From: Paenibacillus sp. PvR098
Lineage (GTDB): Bacteria; Bacillota; Bacilli; Paenibacillales; NBRC-103111
Reading direction: 5' to 3'
Length of the DNA: 64,000 nt
Assembly (NCBI RefSeq): GCF_017833255.1
Contig: NZ_JAFIBU010000001.1
Span: forward strand, 4,570,501 to 4,634,500
The notes under the pieces are model-generated. The model worked only from the letters and a program-made list of their open reading frames with translations, ran no database searches and was not told where the DNA came from. The translations under genes were made by a program, and so were the position numbers. Below, in pieces: positions 27,659-38,299 of this stretch. Position 1 is the stretch's first letter; each line of letters starts with the position of its first letter.

Positions 27659-29989
27659 ATGGGACTGAGCAAACAGAAGGTGCGTCGTATGCCGCTTCTT
27701 CCACTGCGGGGATTGCTTGTGTATCCGAGCATGGTCCTGCATTTGGACGTAGGCAGAGAGAAATCGGTGCGTGCGCTCGAGAAAGCGATGGTCGAGGACA
27801 GCATGATCCTGCTGTGTTCGCAGTCCGAAGTAAATATTGAGGAACCAAAGAACGAAGACATTTATCGGATCGGGACCATTGCGAAAGTACGTCAAATGCT
27901 CAAGCTGCCCAATGGTACGATCAGGGTTCTTGTGGAAGGCGTCCTACGAGCGGAAATTACCGAGTTTTTGGCTAATGAGGAATATTATGAGGTTCATATC
28001 AAAGAATTGCCTGAGCAGGAAACGTCCGATCCGGAAATCGACGCGTTAATGCGGACGGTATTAAATCAATTCGAACACTATATTAATCTATCCAAGAAAG
28101 TGACGCCGGAGACGCTGGCCGCTGTGTCAGATATCGATGAGGCGGGAAGACTGGCAGACGTTATATGCAGTCATCTATCGTTAAAAATTAAAGATAAACA
28201 AGAAATTTTGGAAACCGTGGATGTACGCTTGCGGCTGGAGAAGCTTCTGGGCATTCTGAACAACGAACGGGAAGTACTGGAGCTTGAGCGCAAAATAAGC
28301 CAACGCGTCAAGAAACAAATGGAGAAGACGCAAAAGGAATATTATTTGCGCGAACAGATGAAAGCCATCCAGAAAGAGCTGGGGGATAAGGAAGGCCGTG
28401 CAGGCGAAGCTGAGGAGCTGCGAAATCAGCTGGCGGAAAGCGAAGTGCCGGAGAAGGTGAAAGAGAAGATCGAGAAAGAAATCGATCGGCTTGAGAAAAT
28501 GCCTGCTACCTCGGCGGAGGGCTCGGTCATCCGTAATTACATTGATTGGCTTCTGGGGCTTCCATGGTCACATTCCACCGAGGATGATTTGGATATCCTG
28601 AAAGCGGAGGAAATTCTTAATCAAGACCATTACGGCTTGGAGAAGCCAAAGGAACGTGTGCTTGAATATTTGGCAGTACAGAAGCTTGTCAAAAAAATGA
28701 AAGGCCCCATTCTGTGTCTCGTCGGGCCCCCGGGAGTCGGGAAAACGTCGATCGCTCGCTCTATCGCCCGCTCATTGGAGCGGGAGTTCGTCCGCATTTC
28801 TTTGGGCGGCGTTCGTGATGAGGCGGAGATCCGGGGGCACCGGCGCACGTATGTCGGCGCTATGCCCGGTCGTATCATCCAGGGGATGAAGACGGCAGGG
28901 TCCAACAACCCTGTATTTCTATTGGATGAAATCGATAAGATGGCGATGGATTTTCGCGGCGACCCGGCATCGGCGCTGCTTGAGGTACTCGATCCGGAAC
29001 AAAACAGCACATTCAGCGATCACTATGTGGAAGTGCCATTTGACTTATCGAACGTCATGTTCATTACAACGGCAAACGGAGTGCACAACATACCAAGGCC
29101 ACTGCTTGACCGGATGGAAGTGCTGTATATTCCAGGGTATACTGAGATCGAAAAGCTGCACATTGCGCAAAACTATTTACTTCCAAAGCAGAGGCAGGAT
29201 CACGGCCTAACAGATGCTCAGCTGGTCGTGGATGAAGCGGCGGTTATGAAAACGGTACGCGAGTACACTAGAGAGGCTGGCGTCCGTAATCTGGAGCAGC
29301 AAATCTCATCCATTTGCCGGAAGGCTGCAAAGAAGGTAGTAGCCGGAGCTGAAAGCGTGCACGTGCAGGAGGACAATCTTAAGGATTTCCTTGGTCAGAC
29401 CAAATACCGCTTCGGTTTGGCGGAAGAGCGGGATCAAGTCGGAGCCGTTACGGGACTCGCTTGGACAGAGGTCGGCGGAGATACGCTTGTCATCGAAGTT
29501 ACTGTTATGCCGGGGAACGGTAAGCTGACCTTGACCGGTAAGCTTGGCGATGTGATGAAGGAATCCGCGCAGGCGGCCTTTAGCTATACACGTTCTCGTG
29601 TCGAGCAGTTCCGTATTCAACCGGATTTTCATGAAAAGTTTGACATTCACATTCACATACCGGAAGGGGCTATTCCGAAGGATGGGCCGTCTGCCGGAAT
29701 TACAATGGGGACGGCGCTCATCTCGGCGCTTACCAGTATACCCGTCTCCCGCCATGTGGCGATGACGGGGGAAATTACGCTCCGCGGCCGGGTTCTGCCG
29801 ATAGGCGGATTGAAGGAAAAATGCATGGCCGCTCATCGTGCCGGCATCCGGACGGTCATCCTGCCTAAGGATAACGCAAAGGATATTGAAGAAATACCCG
29901 AAAGCGTCCGCAGTGAGTTGAACTTTATCCCTGTTTCTCACATGGACCAAGTCCTTGAACATGCTCTCGTTAAACCAGTAGGAGTATAA
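27659..29989 (+). CDS. lonA: ATP-dependent protease LonA
   Basis: 776 residues, the full-length bacterial Lon. N-terminal substrate-binding LON domain (about 10-200), a long coiled region, AAA+ domain with Walker A GPPGVGKT (356-363), and protease domain with Ser678 in DGPSAG and Lys721 in GGLKEK. It degrades misfolded and short-lived regulatory proteins. GGAGG is nine bases before the ATG. The order lonB-lonA-ysxC equals that of B. subtilis. Confidence 0.98.
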   Translation: MGLSKQKVRRMPLLPLRGLLVYPSMVLHLDVGREKSVRALEKAMVEDSMILLCSQSEVNIEEPKNEDIYRIGTIAKVRQMLKLPNGTIRVLVEGVLRAEITEFLANEEYYEVHIKELPEQETSDPEIDALMRTVLNQFEHYINLSKKVTPETLAAVSDIDEAGRLADVICSHLSLKIKDKQEILETVDVRLRLEKLLGILNNEREVLELERKISQRVKKQMEKTQKEYYLREQMKAIQKELGDKEGRAGEAEELRNQLAESEVPEKVKEKIEKEIDRLEKMPATSAEGSVIRNYIDWLLGLPWSHSTEDDLDILKAEEILNQDHYGLEKPKERVLEYLAVQKLVKKMKGPILCLVGPPGVGKTSIARSIARSLEREFVRISLGGVRDEAEIRGHRRTYVGAMPGRIIQGMKTAGSNNPVFLLDEIDKMAMDFRGDPASALLEVLDPEQNSTFSDHYVEVPFDLSNVMFITTANGVHNIPRPLLDRMEVLYIPGYTEIEKLHIAQNYLLPKQRQDHGLTDAQLVVDEAAVMKTVREYTREAGVRNLEQQISSICRKAAKKVVAGAESVHVQEDNLKDFLGQTKYRFGLAEERDQVGAVTGLAWTEVGGDTLVIEVTVMPGNGKLTLTGKLGDVMKESAQAAFSYTRSRVEQFRIQPDFHEKFDIHIHIPEGAIPKDGPSAGITMGTALISALTSIPVSRHVAMTGEITLRGRVLPIGGLKEKCMAAHRAGIRTVILPKDNAKDIEEIPESVRSELNFIPVSHMDQVLEHALVKPVGV

Positions 29990-29997
29990 TACACATG

Positions 29998-30040
29998 CGT
30001 TGATTGGCCTATTGCCTGAGTGAGGTCGGGCCAATCAACG
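29998..30040 (+). other. Hairpin between lonA and ysxC
   Basis: Arms CGTTGATTGG (29998-30007) and CCAATCAACG (30031-30040) are perfect and can extend by GCC/GGC-type pairs. No T run follows, so it may stabilise or process the lonA-ysxC mRNA rather than end it. Confidence 0.5.
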
Positions 30041-30064
30041 TCCGTTAGAAATGAGTGAAATGCC

Positions 30065-30706
30065 ATGAAAGTGAATCAAGCCGAATTTGTTATAAGCGCG
30101 GTCGGTCCTAACCAATATCCTTCCGATGCCTTGCCGGAAATTGCTCTGGCAGGGCGTTCTAATGTTGGAAAATCTTCCTTAATCAACCGGATGATCAACC
30201 GCAAAAATTTGGCCCGAACCAGTTCGAAGCCCGGGAAAACACAGCAGCTTAACTATTACCGAATTAATACGGATTTATTTTTCGTTGATTTGCCGGGCTA
30301 CGGATATGCGCAGGTGTCCAAGACCGAACGGGCAAAGTGGGGAAAATTCATTGAGGAGTACCTCCTAAAGCGAGAGTATTTGCAGCTGGTGCTTCAGATC
30401 ATCGACCTGCGTCACCCGCCATCGAAGGATGACCAGGCTATGTTTGCCTGGCTTAAGCATAACGGGGTTCCGACGTGTATCGTTTCCACGAAGGCGGATA
30501 AAATTCCGAAGGGGAAATGGCAGAAGCATATCAAAATCGTGAGGGAGACGCTGGGTGCAGACAAGTCTGACCCGCTCGTGCTGTTCTCTTCCGAGACCGG
30601 TCTAGGTAAAGAGGAATTATGGTCCCTTATCGAACAACAAATCGGATACGGTGCAATCCCGGAGCAAGAAGATGATGTGAATACACCGAGTGAAAGCCGC
30701 AGCTAA
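30065..30706 (+). CDS. ysxC: Ribosome biogenesis GTPase YsxC/EngB
   Basis: 213 residues with all GTPase motifs: G1 [10 protein letters not shown]2 in the TSSKPGKTQ region, G3 DLPGYG, G4 TKAD and G5 near SSETG. EngB proteins help late assembly of the large ribosomal subunit and are usually essential. The ribosome site is weak (GAGTGA), which suggests partial dependence on lonA translation or on the hairpin in between. Confidence 0.96.
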   Translation: MKVNQAEFVISAVGPNQYPSDALPEIALAGRSNVGKSSLINRMINRKNLARTSSKPGKTQQLNYYRINTDLFFVDLPGYGYAQVSKTERAKWGKFIEEYLLKREYLQLVLQIIDLRHPPSKDDQAMFAWLKHNGVPTCIVSTKADKIPKGKWQKHIKIVRETLGADKSDPLVLFSSETGLGKEELWSLIEQQIGYGAIPEQEDDVNTPSESRS

Positions 30707-30709
30707 TAA

Positions 30710-30740
30710 AAGAAGAACTCCGTAGTGGAGTTCTTCTTTT
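30710..30740 (+). terminator. Terminator after ysxC
   Basis: AAGAAGAACTCC / GGAGTTCTTCTT with 5-base loop, then T-rich. Confidence 0.9.
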
Positions 30741-30970
30741 TGTTTTTTTGCGATAGTGGTACAGGGAACTGCGAAACAAAGTGAGGGAAACCGAGTTTTT
30801 TATAACTTACCCCGTCCTTCTGAGGGGAAAACGCGAAATTTTCTGATTTCCGGCGAAAAACAAAGCCTTATCAGCAGGAATATTAAATAATTATGTAGTA
30901 TAATGTATAGAGAACAACTGAAAAATAGGCTCAAGCTTAAGGTTCGAAAAAAATGAATCGAGGGATTTTT

Positions 30971-31558
30971 ATGGCAAATAGGTTAGCGACCGAATACGTC
31001 AAAACCTGCCTACAGTTAACGGAAGCCGAGATGACCAAATTCATTCAGATGTTTGTAGAGCAAGGGGCTTCTTTGCAAGTCAAAGTGCTTGAAAACGGAA
31101 ATCAAGAGGTTGTACTGCCGGACGACGCCGGTGAAGAAATTGTCCTGTCGTTTGAGCGGCAGATGAATTTGTATGTATGCCAAGGAACTTGCCGGATCAG
31201 AAATAAAAATCTGGTTAATTTAATGCGGAAGGCGGTCTCTGTCTTTAAAGGAGATGCCATTGTTCACCGGATTTATACTGCTTACACGATGATATACACT
31301 TATAAGCAAGGCGCAGTCGTTAAGATTGTAGAGAAAACGGAGAATGACGAGAAAGTCATTTTTGAATTTAAGGATACCATTGGCCAACTCGAGCAGCTGT
31401 TCCATAAGAATGAGGTGGAACAAGAGATCAAGCAGCTAAAAGCGCAAGTGAACCATCTGCTTGACCTTCGTAATGAAATGGCGGAGGCTTCCGTTCGTGA
31501 GCAAATTGACGCTCGACTCCGTAGGCTGACTCATCGTTTATTTGTACTTGAGGCATAA
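30971..31558 (+). CDS. Hypothetical protein
   Basis: 195 residues from ATG 30971 (MANRLATEYVK), which has AGGG seven bases away; an ATG at 30953 is the alternative. The N-terminal two thirds look mixed alpha/beta with a C-x-G-x-C pair (VCQGTC). Residues from about 135 on form a coiled coil (EQEIKQLKAQVNHLLDLRNEM). No signal or membrane helix. Not recognised. A TATAAT lies at 30899-30904. It is a single-gene unit between ysxC and speD. Confidence 0.75.
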   Translation: MANRLATEYVKTCLQLTEAEMTKFIQMFVEQGASLQVKVLENGNQEVVLPDDAGEEIVLSFERQMNLYVCQGTCRIRNKNLVNLMRKAVSVFKGDAIVHRIYTAYTMIYTYKQGAVVKIVEKTENDEKVIFEFKDTIGQLEQLFHKNEVEQEIKQLKAQVNHLLDLRNEMAEASVREQIDARLRRLTHRLFVLEA

Positions 31559-31582
31559 TAATATAGATATGATAAAAGAGAG

Positions 31583-31630
31583 GAACTCTTCCAGGCCAGC
31601 GTGTGCTGTCCCGGGAAGGGTTCTATTTGT
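31583..31630 (+). terminator. Possible terminator after hypothetical gene
   Basis: GAACTCTTCC (31583-31592) pairs with GGAAGGGTTC (31614-31623) with one G-T pair; the following T tract is interrupted. Confidence 0.5.
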
Positions 31631-31961
31631 ATTTTTATACATAGGCTTACATACACGGATGATCGAGCCATAGCGAAATGGGCATGAGATGAGGCAGCGT
31701 CCGTTCACTTCGGACAAGTTTTGTACATAATTTGTTCTTATGCGTTCAAGGGTTGAAGGGAAATAGTGAAATTCCAAAAAAAAGTATTGCATTTCTGTTC
31801 AATAGATGTTATTTTTATTTTCGTTGAAAAAATAATAGGAACCAGGATTCACTCAGGACATGTAATGTTGCGAGAGATTATTCCCTCGGGAAGTGAATGA
31901 CGTAGGTCCTAGCGGATGAAATTTTCAAAACATTTTATTCCTAGGAAGGGGGAACCGAAAG
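31631..31961 (+). other. Gene-free leader region upstream of speD
   Basis: About 330 bases with no credible gene. A TTGCAT occurs near 31794 without a convincing -10 partner. GGAAGGGGG sits just before the speD ATG. No known riboswitch was recognised. Confidence 0.4.
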
Positions 31962-32363
31962 ATGGAATACTCAACTTTCGGAAGACACGTAGCTGTAGAC
32001 ACTTGGGGAGTTAACTTTGATCTTCTCAACAATGCTGAATGGTTACAAGTACAAATGGTAGAAGCTGCTGAGGTTTGTGGGGCAACCGTATTGTCGGTCC
32101 AGTCCAAACAATTTGAACCACAAGGCGCAACGGTTCTTGTATTGCTGTCAGAAAGTCATCTCTCCATTCATACGTATCCTGAGAAAGGGTTCGCGGCGCT
32201 CGATTGCTATACCTGTGGTGAAACAGTCGATCCTCAGTTGGCGATTGAACATATGCTTTCCGTTCTGAAGCCAGAGGTTACACACGCTAAGAAACTGGTT
32301 CGTGGTATGGGTGAATTGCAAGTCGAAACACCGGTATTGAAGCAAGCTCATTTAGTAAAATAA
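31962..32363 (+). CDS. speD: S-adenosylmethionine decarboxylase proenzyme
   Basis: 133 residues, the short Gram-positive type (SpeH/SpeD). Self-cleavage should occur between E64 and S65 in SESHLSIHTYPE, turning Ser65 into the pyruvoyl cofactor; H70 and the C82/C85 pair (DCYTCG) are conserved. It makes decarboxylated AdoMet for spermidine synthesis. No spermidine synthase gene is adjacent. Own terminator follows. Confidence 0.96.
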   Translation: MEYSTFGRHVAVDTWGVNFDLLNNAEWLQVQMVEAAEVCGATVLSVQSKQFEPQGATVLVLLSESHLSIHTYPEKGFAALDCYTCGETVDPQLAIEHMLSVLKPEVTHAKKLVRGMGELQVETPVLKQAHLVK

Positions 32364-32384
32364 TGATTAAAGTTGAACATAAGA

Positions 32385-32416
32385 TAACCACGGTATTTAT
32401 CCGTGGTTATTTCTTT
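32385..32416 (+). terminator. Terminator after speD
   Basis: ATAACCACGG / CCGTGGTTAT with a 7-base loop, followed by TTCTTTT. Confidence 0.85.
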
Positions 32417-32549
32417 TGATACCCCCCCATACATATCAAGTAAGGCTTGGATCGGGAAGGGAAATTGGCCCGTACACAATGAATTTAGGACGGCTAAGAA
32501 ATAATACTGAAGTAAAGTATACGTCCTGTCATTCCGGAGGAAAATAGAA

Positions 32550-32612
32550 ATGGCAGTCCTAGGTAATCTATTGGCTCAAATGAAAGCTGTGAATGTGAAA
32601 AAAAGTTCATAA
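32550..32612 (+). CDS. Possible 20-residue reading frame upstream of hemA
   Basis: A short frame MAVLGNLLAQMKAVNVKKSS with an ideal CCGGAGG nine bases before its ATG, ending 62 bases before hemA. It is too small for a statistical test. It could be a small protein, a leader peptide or chance. A strong -10 for hemA lies after it, so coupling to hemA is unclear. Confidence 0.3.
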   Translation: MAVLGNLLAQMKAVNVKKSS

Positions 32613-32642
32613 ATTATGTCGAAGAAGCTCGGACATCTATGT

Positions 32643-32648
32643 TATAAT
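32643..32648 (+). promoter_or_regulatory. Candidate -10 box for hemA
   Basis: Perfect TATAAT 26 bases before the GTG start of hemA. The -35 region is poor. Confidence 0.45.
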
Positions 32649-32674
32649 GATTACAATTTAAGAGGAGGAGGCAG

Positions 32675-34084
32675 GTGAACCAGATGCATATCGTCGTAGC
32701 GGGTTTAAATTATCGTACGGCACCGGTATCGATCAGAGAAAAGTTTGCATTCGCCGAAAGGGATTTGCCGCTGGCGCTAAAAGAGCTCAAGAACATCAAG
32801 AGCGTGATGGAATGCGTCATCGTGGCCACCTGCAACCGGACGGAACTATACGTTGTGGTTGATAGCCAGAACTTATGCGGACATCTTTTGCGAGGATTTA
32901 TTGAGAAGTGGTTCGATGTGCCAAAGGAGCAGTTCAATAAGCATCTTTACGTTCTTGAGAATGAGGAAGCCATTGAGCATTTATTCCGCGTGACTAGCGG
33001 ACTGGATTCGATGGTGATCGGCGAGACGCAAATTTTGGGTCAAGTCAAGGATGCTTTTCTGCTTTCACAGCAAGAGAAGTCGACAGGGGTAATGTTTAAC
33101 ACGCTGTTCAAGCAGGCGATTACGATGGCCAAGCGCGCTCACTCCGAGACGGGGATTGGAGACAATCCGGTATCCGTCAGCTACGCGGCTGTGGAGCTCG
33201 GCAAGCGTATCTTCGGGAGCTATGAGCGCAAGAAGGTACTTATTATTGGCGCCGGCAAGATGAGCGAGCTTACGGTAAAGCACCTGTACGCAAACGGAGC
33301 GGACAAAGTCACTGTCGTGAACCGTACGCTGAGCCGTGCAAGGGAGCTTGCAGATAAGTTTAGCGGTATCGCGAGTACCATGGACAATCTTATGAGTCAT
33401 CTCGAAGAAGCTGACATCGTCATTAGCTCTACAGGGGCTTCCGGTTATGTATTAACGGCAGAGCAGGTATCTTCTATTTTGCAGCGTCGCCGTTCAAGAC
33501 CTCTGTTCATGATTGATATTGCTGTGCCTCGCGATCTTGATCCGCGTTTGGGTGAGATGCCGAATGTCTTCTTATATGACATTGACAATCTTCAATCCAT
33601 AGTCAATTCGCATTTGGAAGAACGCCGGAAAGCCGCGGTACAGATCGAAGAGATGATAGGCACAGAAATGGCTGATTTCGAGCAGTGGACGAAGACTTTG
33701 GGCGTTAGCCCGGTTATTCAGGCGCTGCAAACGAAAGCGGCATCCATTCATGAGGAAACGATGGACAGCTTAATGAAGAAGCTGCCCGAACTGGACGAAC
33801 ATGAGTTGAAAGTGATTCGCAAACTAACTAAAAGCATTGTCAATCAAATGCTGCGAGATCCCATTGTCCGCATCAAAGAAATGGCAGCCGAGCGTCACGG
33901 GGATGATGCGCTCGAAATGTTCACGAAAATTTTTGCTTTGGAAGAGCAATTGGCCGAGCGAAATCGGGTGGAGCAAGCGGCGCTGCAGCAGGGAGCGGAA
34001 GCTGCGCAGGAGCGGATGAAGGAAGAACTTCTTTCTAAAGTGAGGGCAGCCGCCTCGTCTACTGATGTTCTGGCCAAAGCCTGA
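32675..34084 (+). CDS. hemA: Glutamyl-tRNA reductase
   Basis: 469 residues. N-terminal catalytic domain with the active Cys in IVATCNRTELY and HLFRVTSGLDSMVIGETQILGQ; NADPH domain with IIGAGKMSEL; helical dimerisation tail. It makes glutamate-1-semialdehyde, the first committed step of tetrapyrrole synthesis. The GTG at 32675 has GGAGG at a 6-base distance; the ATG at 32684 (MHIVVAG) matches the usual N-terminus and is an equal alternative. First gene of the hem cluster. Confidence 0.97.
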   Translation: MNQMHIVVAGLNYRTAPVSIREKFAFAERDLPLALKELKNIKSVMECVIVATCNRTELYVVVDSQNLCGHLLRGFIEKWFDVPKEQFNKHLYVLENEEAIEHLFRVTSGLDSMVIGETQILGQVKDAFLLSQQEKSTGVMFNTLFKQAITMAKRAHSETGIGDNPVSVSYAAVELGKRIFGSYERKKVLIIGAGKMSELTVKHLYANGADKVTVVNRTLSRARELADKFSGIASTMDNLMSHLEEADIVISSTGASGYVLTAEQVSSILQRRRSRPLFMIDIAVPRDLDPRLGEMPNVFLYDIDNLQSIVNSHLEERRKAAVQIEEMIGTEMADFEQWTKTLGVSPVIQALQTKAASIHEETMDSLMKKLPELDEHELKVIRKLTKSIVNQMLRDPIVRIKEMAAERHGDDALEMFTKIFALEEQLAERNRVEQAALQQGAEAAQERMKEELLSKVRAAASSTDVLAKA

Positions 34085-34099
34085 CCGGAAAGGGAGACC

Positions 34100-34924
34100 A
34101 TGCTCAAGCAAACCTGGTTTTATGATGCCATTATTTATATTTATGCCCTGAGCCTCCTGTTTTACTTCTCGGACTTTGTTGGTTCGAACCGAAGTGCGAA
34201 ACGGATGGGAACAGGGTTGCTTTCTTTTGTATGGGTATTGCAAACCGCATATTTGGTTTATAGTTTGCTGAAGCACAGCAATCTATCGACCTTTTCGATG
34301 TTCGAAACGCTTTTTATATTTTCCTGGCTGCTTGTTACTGTATCTATCATCATCAATCGTTTTTTTCGGATTGAGCTGTTTGTCTTCTTGGTTAATGTGT
34401 TTGGCTTTGCCGTGCTGGCGGCCAATTTTTTCAGTAGGCCAGGGATATCTCCTACATTGTCGCATTGGAATATTACTGATGAACTTTTATTCATTCATAT
34501 TACGCTGGCAGTGGGAGGTTATGCCGCCTTCGTCATCTCGGCCGTGTTCTCCGGCATGTATTTGTTTTTGCACCGCAAGCTGAAGGAAAAGCAGTGGTCC
34601 CAACAAATGCAGCGCCTGCCGAGCTTGGAGAAAACGGATCACTATGCGCTCGTTGCCGCAGTAATTGGCGCACCGCTGCTTCTGCTGAGTATATCACTTG
34701 GGATCGTGTGGATTGCGCTGGAAGGTGACTTCATGCTTTTCTTCGATTCCAAGGTAGTGAATTCATGGTTTGTTCTTTTGGCTTATATTTTTTATTTAAT
34801 TCAACGGCTGCTGTTGAAAGCACCGGGCAACCGGCTGGCGCTTTGGAATTTGGCGGCATTCGGGATTACCTTGCTCAATTTCTTGCTGGCTAACTACTAC
34901 TCCGGCTTTCACCAGTGGTCATAA
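34100..34924 (+). CDS. hemX: HemX/CcsA-family membrane protein
   Basis: 274 residues with eight hydrophobic segments of the cytochrome c assembly (CcsA/ResC) fold. Position after hemA is that of hemX in B. subtilis, where HemX lowers the level of HemA. AAGGGAG precedes the ATG. The last part has alternating membrane helices and a short C-terminus. Function here is by family and context. Confidence 0.88.
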   Translation: MLKQTWFYDAIIYIYALSLLFYFSDFVGSNRSAKRMGTGLLSFVWVLQTAYLVYSLLKHSNLSTFSMFETLFIFSWLLVTVSIIINRFFRIELFVFLVNVFGFAVLAANFFSRPGISPTLSHWNITDELLFIHITLAVGGYAAFVISAVFSGMYLFLHRKLKEKQWSQQMQRLPSLEKTDHYALVAAVIGAPLLLLSISLGIVWIALEGDFMLFFDSKVVNSWFVLLAYIFYLIQRLLLKAPGNRLALWNLAAFGITLLNFLLANYYSGFHQWS

Positions 34925-34938
34925 GGGAGTATGGGTAA

Positions 34939-35658
34939 ATGTCCAAAACATGGTACCCGATCATGCTTGATCTTGAAGGTAAGCCGTGTCTCATTGTCGG
35001 GGGCGGCAGGGTAGCAGAGCGCAAAGCGCGCACGCTTATGAAGGCGGGGGCGAGCGTGACCGTGGTTAGCCCGCAGGTAACACCGCAGCTGGAAGCTTGG
35101 AAGGCGGAGGGGCTTATACAGACGCAGCATGAGGTATATACCATCGGGCTTGCAGTGTTGGCGGAAGCGTGGCTCGTGTTTGCCGCCACCGGTGATGCGA
35201 TGGTGAATGCCCAGGTATGTGCAGAGGCGGAAGCACTCGGTAAGCTCGTGAATTCAGCCGACGATGCGGAGACCGGAGGGTTTATCGTTCCGGCGACCCT
35301 GCGGCGCGGCCGGTTGACGCTGGCCATTTCGACCGCAGGGGCAAGTCCTGCGCTGGCCGCCAAGGTGCGTCGGCAGCTTGAAGATGTGTTTGGCGAGGAA
35401 TACGAGCATTATTTGGAACTGCTGCACGAGCTTCGATTGACAGTTCAAGCCATCGTACCCGATACGTCAGAACGGCAAGAGCTGTTTCGGGCCATGCTGG
35501 GATGGGAGCTGCTACCCCTGCTTAAGTCAAACAGCGTATCAACCGTTCAATTGCGGTCAGAGCTGCTGAAACGCGTGGAAGCAGATCCGACAACCGAAGG
35601 CATACACCTGATCGGATCATGGCTGCGGCATCTGCAAGATTCTTTGAATGGGAATTAA
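34939..35658 (+). CDS. Precorrin-2 dehydrogenase / sirohydrochlorin ferrochelatase-type protein
   Basis: 239 residues. N-terminal Rossmann motif CLIVGGGRVAERK (about 15-27), then FAATGD and the helical domain with STAGASPALAAKVRRQLE. This is the CysG-B/Met8/SirC family, which oxidises precorrin-2 to sirohydrochlorin and may insert iron, giving siroheme. The neighbouring methyltransferase domain of the cobA-hemD fusion supplies precorrin-2, so the siroheme branch is encoded inside the heme operon. AAGGGAG is nine bases before the ATG. Confidence 0.9.
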   Translation: MSKTWYPIMLDLEGKPCLIVGGGRVAERKARTLMKAGASVTVVSPQVTPQLEAWKAEGLIQTQHEVYTIGLAVLAEAWLVFAATGDAMVNAQVCAEAEALGKLVNSADDAETGGFIVPATLRRGRLTLAISTAGASPALAAKVRRQLEDVFGEEYEHYLELLHELRLTVQAIVPDTSERQELFRAMLGWELLPLLKSNSVSTVQLRSELLKRVEADPTTEGIHLIGSWLRHLQDSLNGN

Positions 35659-35770
35659 TGGAATCGAGAAATGAAGGGTATGCTTGATGATATTACGATA
35701 GAAGCTTTCTAATATAGACTAGGTCATTAGCAATGAGGCTAACTGAGTGGACAAGGGGTTGACCGAACGC

Positions 35771-36715
35771 ATGCGTAAAATCGTTGTAGGGACAAGACAA
35801 AGCGCGCTCGCTTTAACGCAAACCGGACAGGTGATCGATCATCTTCGGGAGCTGTGTGAACAGGCCGGTATTAAAGCGGACTTCGAACTGAAAAAAATAG
35901 TTACGAAAGGAGATCGGATTCTCGATGTAACGCTTTCCAAGGTTGGCGGTAAAGGTTTGTTCGTCAAGGAAATCGAACAAGCTCTCCTTGATGGTGAAAT
36001 CGATCTGGCCGTACATAGTATGAAAGATATGCCCTTTGAGCTTCCGGAAGGATTAGTGATTGGCGCCATACCGGAACGAGAAGATCCACGCGACGCATTG
36101 ATTACACTTGGGGGTCGAGGAATAGACGAGCTTCCCATGGGCGCTAAGGTCGGTACAAGCAGCCTGCGCCGCTCAAGCCAATTGCAGCACCATCGGCCGG
36201 ACCTGCAGATTGAGCCGGTACGCGGCAACATTGATTCACGGCTGCGCAAGCTGGAGACGGAAGGCTTCGATGCCATCGTTTTGGCCGCGGCGGGTTTACG
36301 TCGGGTTGGCTGGGAGGATCGCATCAGCGCTTACTTGCCTCCTGAGTTGTGTCTGCCTGCCGTCGGACAGGGTGCGTTGTGTCTCGAGTGCCGCAGCGAT
36401 GACAAGTTTGTGGTTGACCTGCTTTCCGAGTACCGTCATGAGCCTACAGCCATTGCAGTACGGGCAGAACGAAGCTTCCTGGGCCGCTTGAACGGGGGCT
36501 GCCAGGTTCCGATTGGTGCTTATGCACAGCTGGGCAGCGTCAACAACGAGGGCAAACCGGAAATCGCGCTGACCGGCATGGTTGGATCGCCTGACGGTAA
36601 ACAGATGCTTAAGGAAACCATGACCGGGACTGATCCGGAAGAGCTGGGATTAGCTTTAGCCGAGGCGTTAATCGCCAAAGGTGCCGCAGAGTTGCTATTA
36701 ATCGCTGGGGAATAG
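35771..36715 (+). CDS. hemC: Porphobilinogen deaminase (hydroxymethylbilane synthase)
   Basis: 314 residues starting [15 protein letters not shown]. Conserved [22 protein letters not shown] and the dipyrromethane-cofactor Cys in [10 protein letters not shown]. It joins four porphobilinogens into hydroxymethylbilane. ATG 35771 follows AAGGGG; the in-frame GTG at 35747 adds eight residues with no family support. Confidence 0.96.
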   Translation: MRKIVVGTRQSALALTQTGQVIDHLRELCEQAGIKADFELKKIVTKGDRILDVTLSKVGGKGLFVKEIEQALLDGEIDLAVHSMKDMPFELPEGLVIGAIPEREDPRDALITLGGRGIDELPMGAKVGTSSLRRSSQLQHHRPDLQIEPVRGNIDSRLRKLETEGFDAIVLAAAGLRRVGWEDRISAYLPPELCLPAVGQGALCLECRSDDKFVVDLLSEYRHEPTAIAVRAERSFLGRLNGGCQVPIGAYAQLGSVNNEGKPEIALTGMVGSPDGKQMLKETMTGTDPEELGLALAEALIAKGAAELLLIAGE

Positions 36716-36728
36716 GGGAGAAACGGTT

Positions 36729-38270
36729 GTGAAAAAGGGTGTCGTTTATCTTGTCGGTGCCGGACCTGGCGATCCGAAGCTGATTACGTTAAGAGGTCTG
36801 GAGGCGATACAGCGGGCCGATGTGGTTGTTTACGACAGACTCGCCAGCCCGCGTCTCCTGAAGCATATGAAGGCCGGTGCGGAGAAAATTTTTGTGGGCA
36901 AGCTGCCTGATAAGCATATGTTGAAGCAGGAAGAAATAAACCAACTGCTGGTGGATCTTGCTCTTCAAGGGAAAACCGTGACTCGGCTCAAGGGCGGGGA
37001 TCCGAGTGTGTTCGGACGCGTGGGAGAGGAAGCGGAGCTGCTGGCGGAGAACGGGATCAAGTTTGAGATCGTTCCCGGCATTACATCGGCCATTGCCGTA
37101 CCCGCTTATGCAGGTATCCCGGTGACGCATCGGGATTTTACCTCCTCATTTTCCATCGTCACAGGTCATGAGTATAAGAATAAAACCTACTCCAGCGTCA
37201 ATTGGGAGAACCTGGCTCAAGCATCGGGCACGCTTATTTTTTTAATGGGCGTGGCTAATCTGGAGCATATATGCACGCAGCTTATCCAAGGCGGTAAATC
37301 TCCGAAAACGCCTGTTGCAATCATCCGGTGGGGAACATGGATGGAGCAGGAGACGTTGACGGGCACGTTGATCGACATTGTGGAAAAGGTGAGAGCGGCC
37401 AATTTCCAATCGCCTGCGGTTACGATCGTTGGGGAGGTCGTCAAGTTGCGTGACAAGCTCGCTTGGTTCGAGCATAAGCCGCTCTTCGGGCGGCGCATCC
37501 TGGTGACCCGTGCGCGCAGTCAAGCCAGCGACTTGGTCAGCCAAATTGATGAGCTGGGCGGCGAAGCCGTGGAGTTTCCGGTGATTCGTACGCAGCAAAC
37601 AAGCGATCCCGGCGCTCAAGTACTACGAGATGAGGCTATAGGCTCCCTCGAGCAATTCGACTGGGTCATATTTACGAGCGTAAACGGTGTGGAGTCCTTC
37701 TTCCAAAGAATGCGTGAGCTGCATAAGGATATACGCTCGCTTGCGAAAGCGCGTATTGCCGCCGTTGGTCCGAAAACGGCGGAAGCATTGGAAGAGCGAG
37801 GTTTGATGGTCGAAACGACCCCCTCCCGGTATCAAGGGGATGCGCTTCCTGACGCACTGGCAGGCAAACTGCAGCCGGGTCAGCGGGTACTTCTAGCGAC
37901 AGCCAATATCGCTCGGGATGTTCTGCCGAGCAAGCTAAAGGAGCTCGGCTTACACGTAACCAAAATCGATGTTTACGAGACGGTGCTGGAAACCGATGGC
38001 GGAGAAGACATCATCGAACTGCTAAAGCAAAACAAAATTCATACCGCTACTTTTACAAGCTCATCTACGGTAACGAATCTGCTTTATGCATTAAAGGAGC
38101 TTGGTGAACAAGAGCCGGTTGAACTGCTGCGTGGCTGCAGCATTGCTTGTATCGGTCCGCTTACAGCTCAAACCGCCTCAGAGACGGGACTGCATGTGGA
38201 CTATATAGCCGAAGAAGCAACGGTCTCGTCACTCGTAGCCAGCTTATATCAACAGGATGGCGGCGAATAA
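36729..38270 (+). CDS. cobA-hemD: Fusion of uroporphyrinogen-III C-methyltransferase and uroporphyrinogen-III synthase
   Basis: 513 residues in two domains. Residues 1-245 are a SUMT/CobA methyltransferase ([50 protein letters not shown]). Residues 250-510 are HemD ([34 protein letters not shown]). The protein therefore makes uroporphyrinogen III and also methylates it to precorrin-2, channelling part of it to siroheme. GTG start with GGGGAG upstream, 14 bases after hemC. In B. subtilis HemD is a separate protein. Confidence 0.94.
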   Translation: MKKGVVYLVGAGPGDPKLITLRGLEAIQRADVVVYDRLASPRLLKHMKAGAEKIFVGKLPDKHMLKQEEINQLLVDLALQGKTVTRLKGGDPSVFGRVGEEAELLAENGIKFEIVPGITSAIAVPAYAGIPVTHRDFTSSFSIVTGHEYKNKTYSSVNWENLAQASGTLIFLMGVANLEHICTQLIQGGKSPKTPVAIIRWGTWMEQETLTGTLIDIVEKVRAANFQSPAVTIVGEVVKLRDKLAWFEHKPLFGRRILVTRARSQASDLVSQIDELGGEAVEFPVIRTQQTSDPGAQVLRDEAIGSLEQFDWVIFTSVNGVESFFQRMRELHKDIRSLAKARIAAVGPKTAEALEERGLMVETTPSRYQGDALPDALAGKLQPGQRVLLATANIARDVLPSKLKELGLHVTKIDVYETVLETDGGEDIIELLKQNKIHTATFTSSSTVTNLLYALKELGEQEPVELLRGCSIACIGPLTAQTASETGLHVDYIAEEATVSSLVASLYQQDGGE

Positions 38271-38299
38271 GCCGACAAATGGTGCAAGGAGGAGAATCT

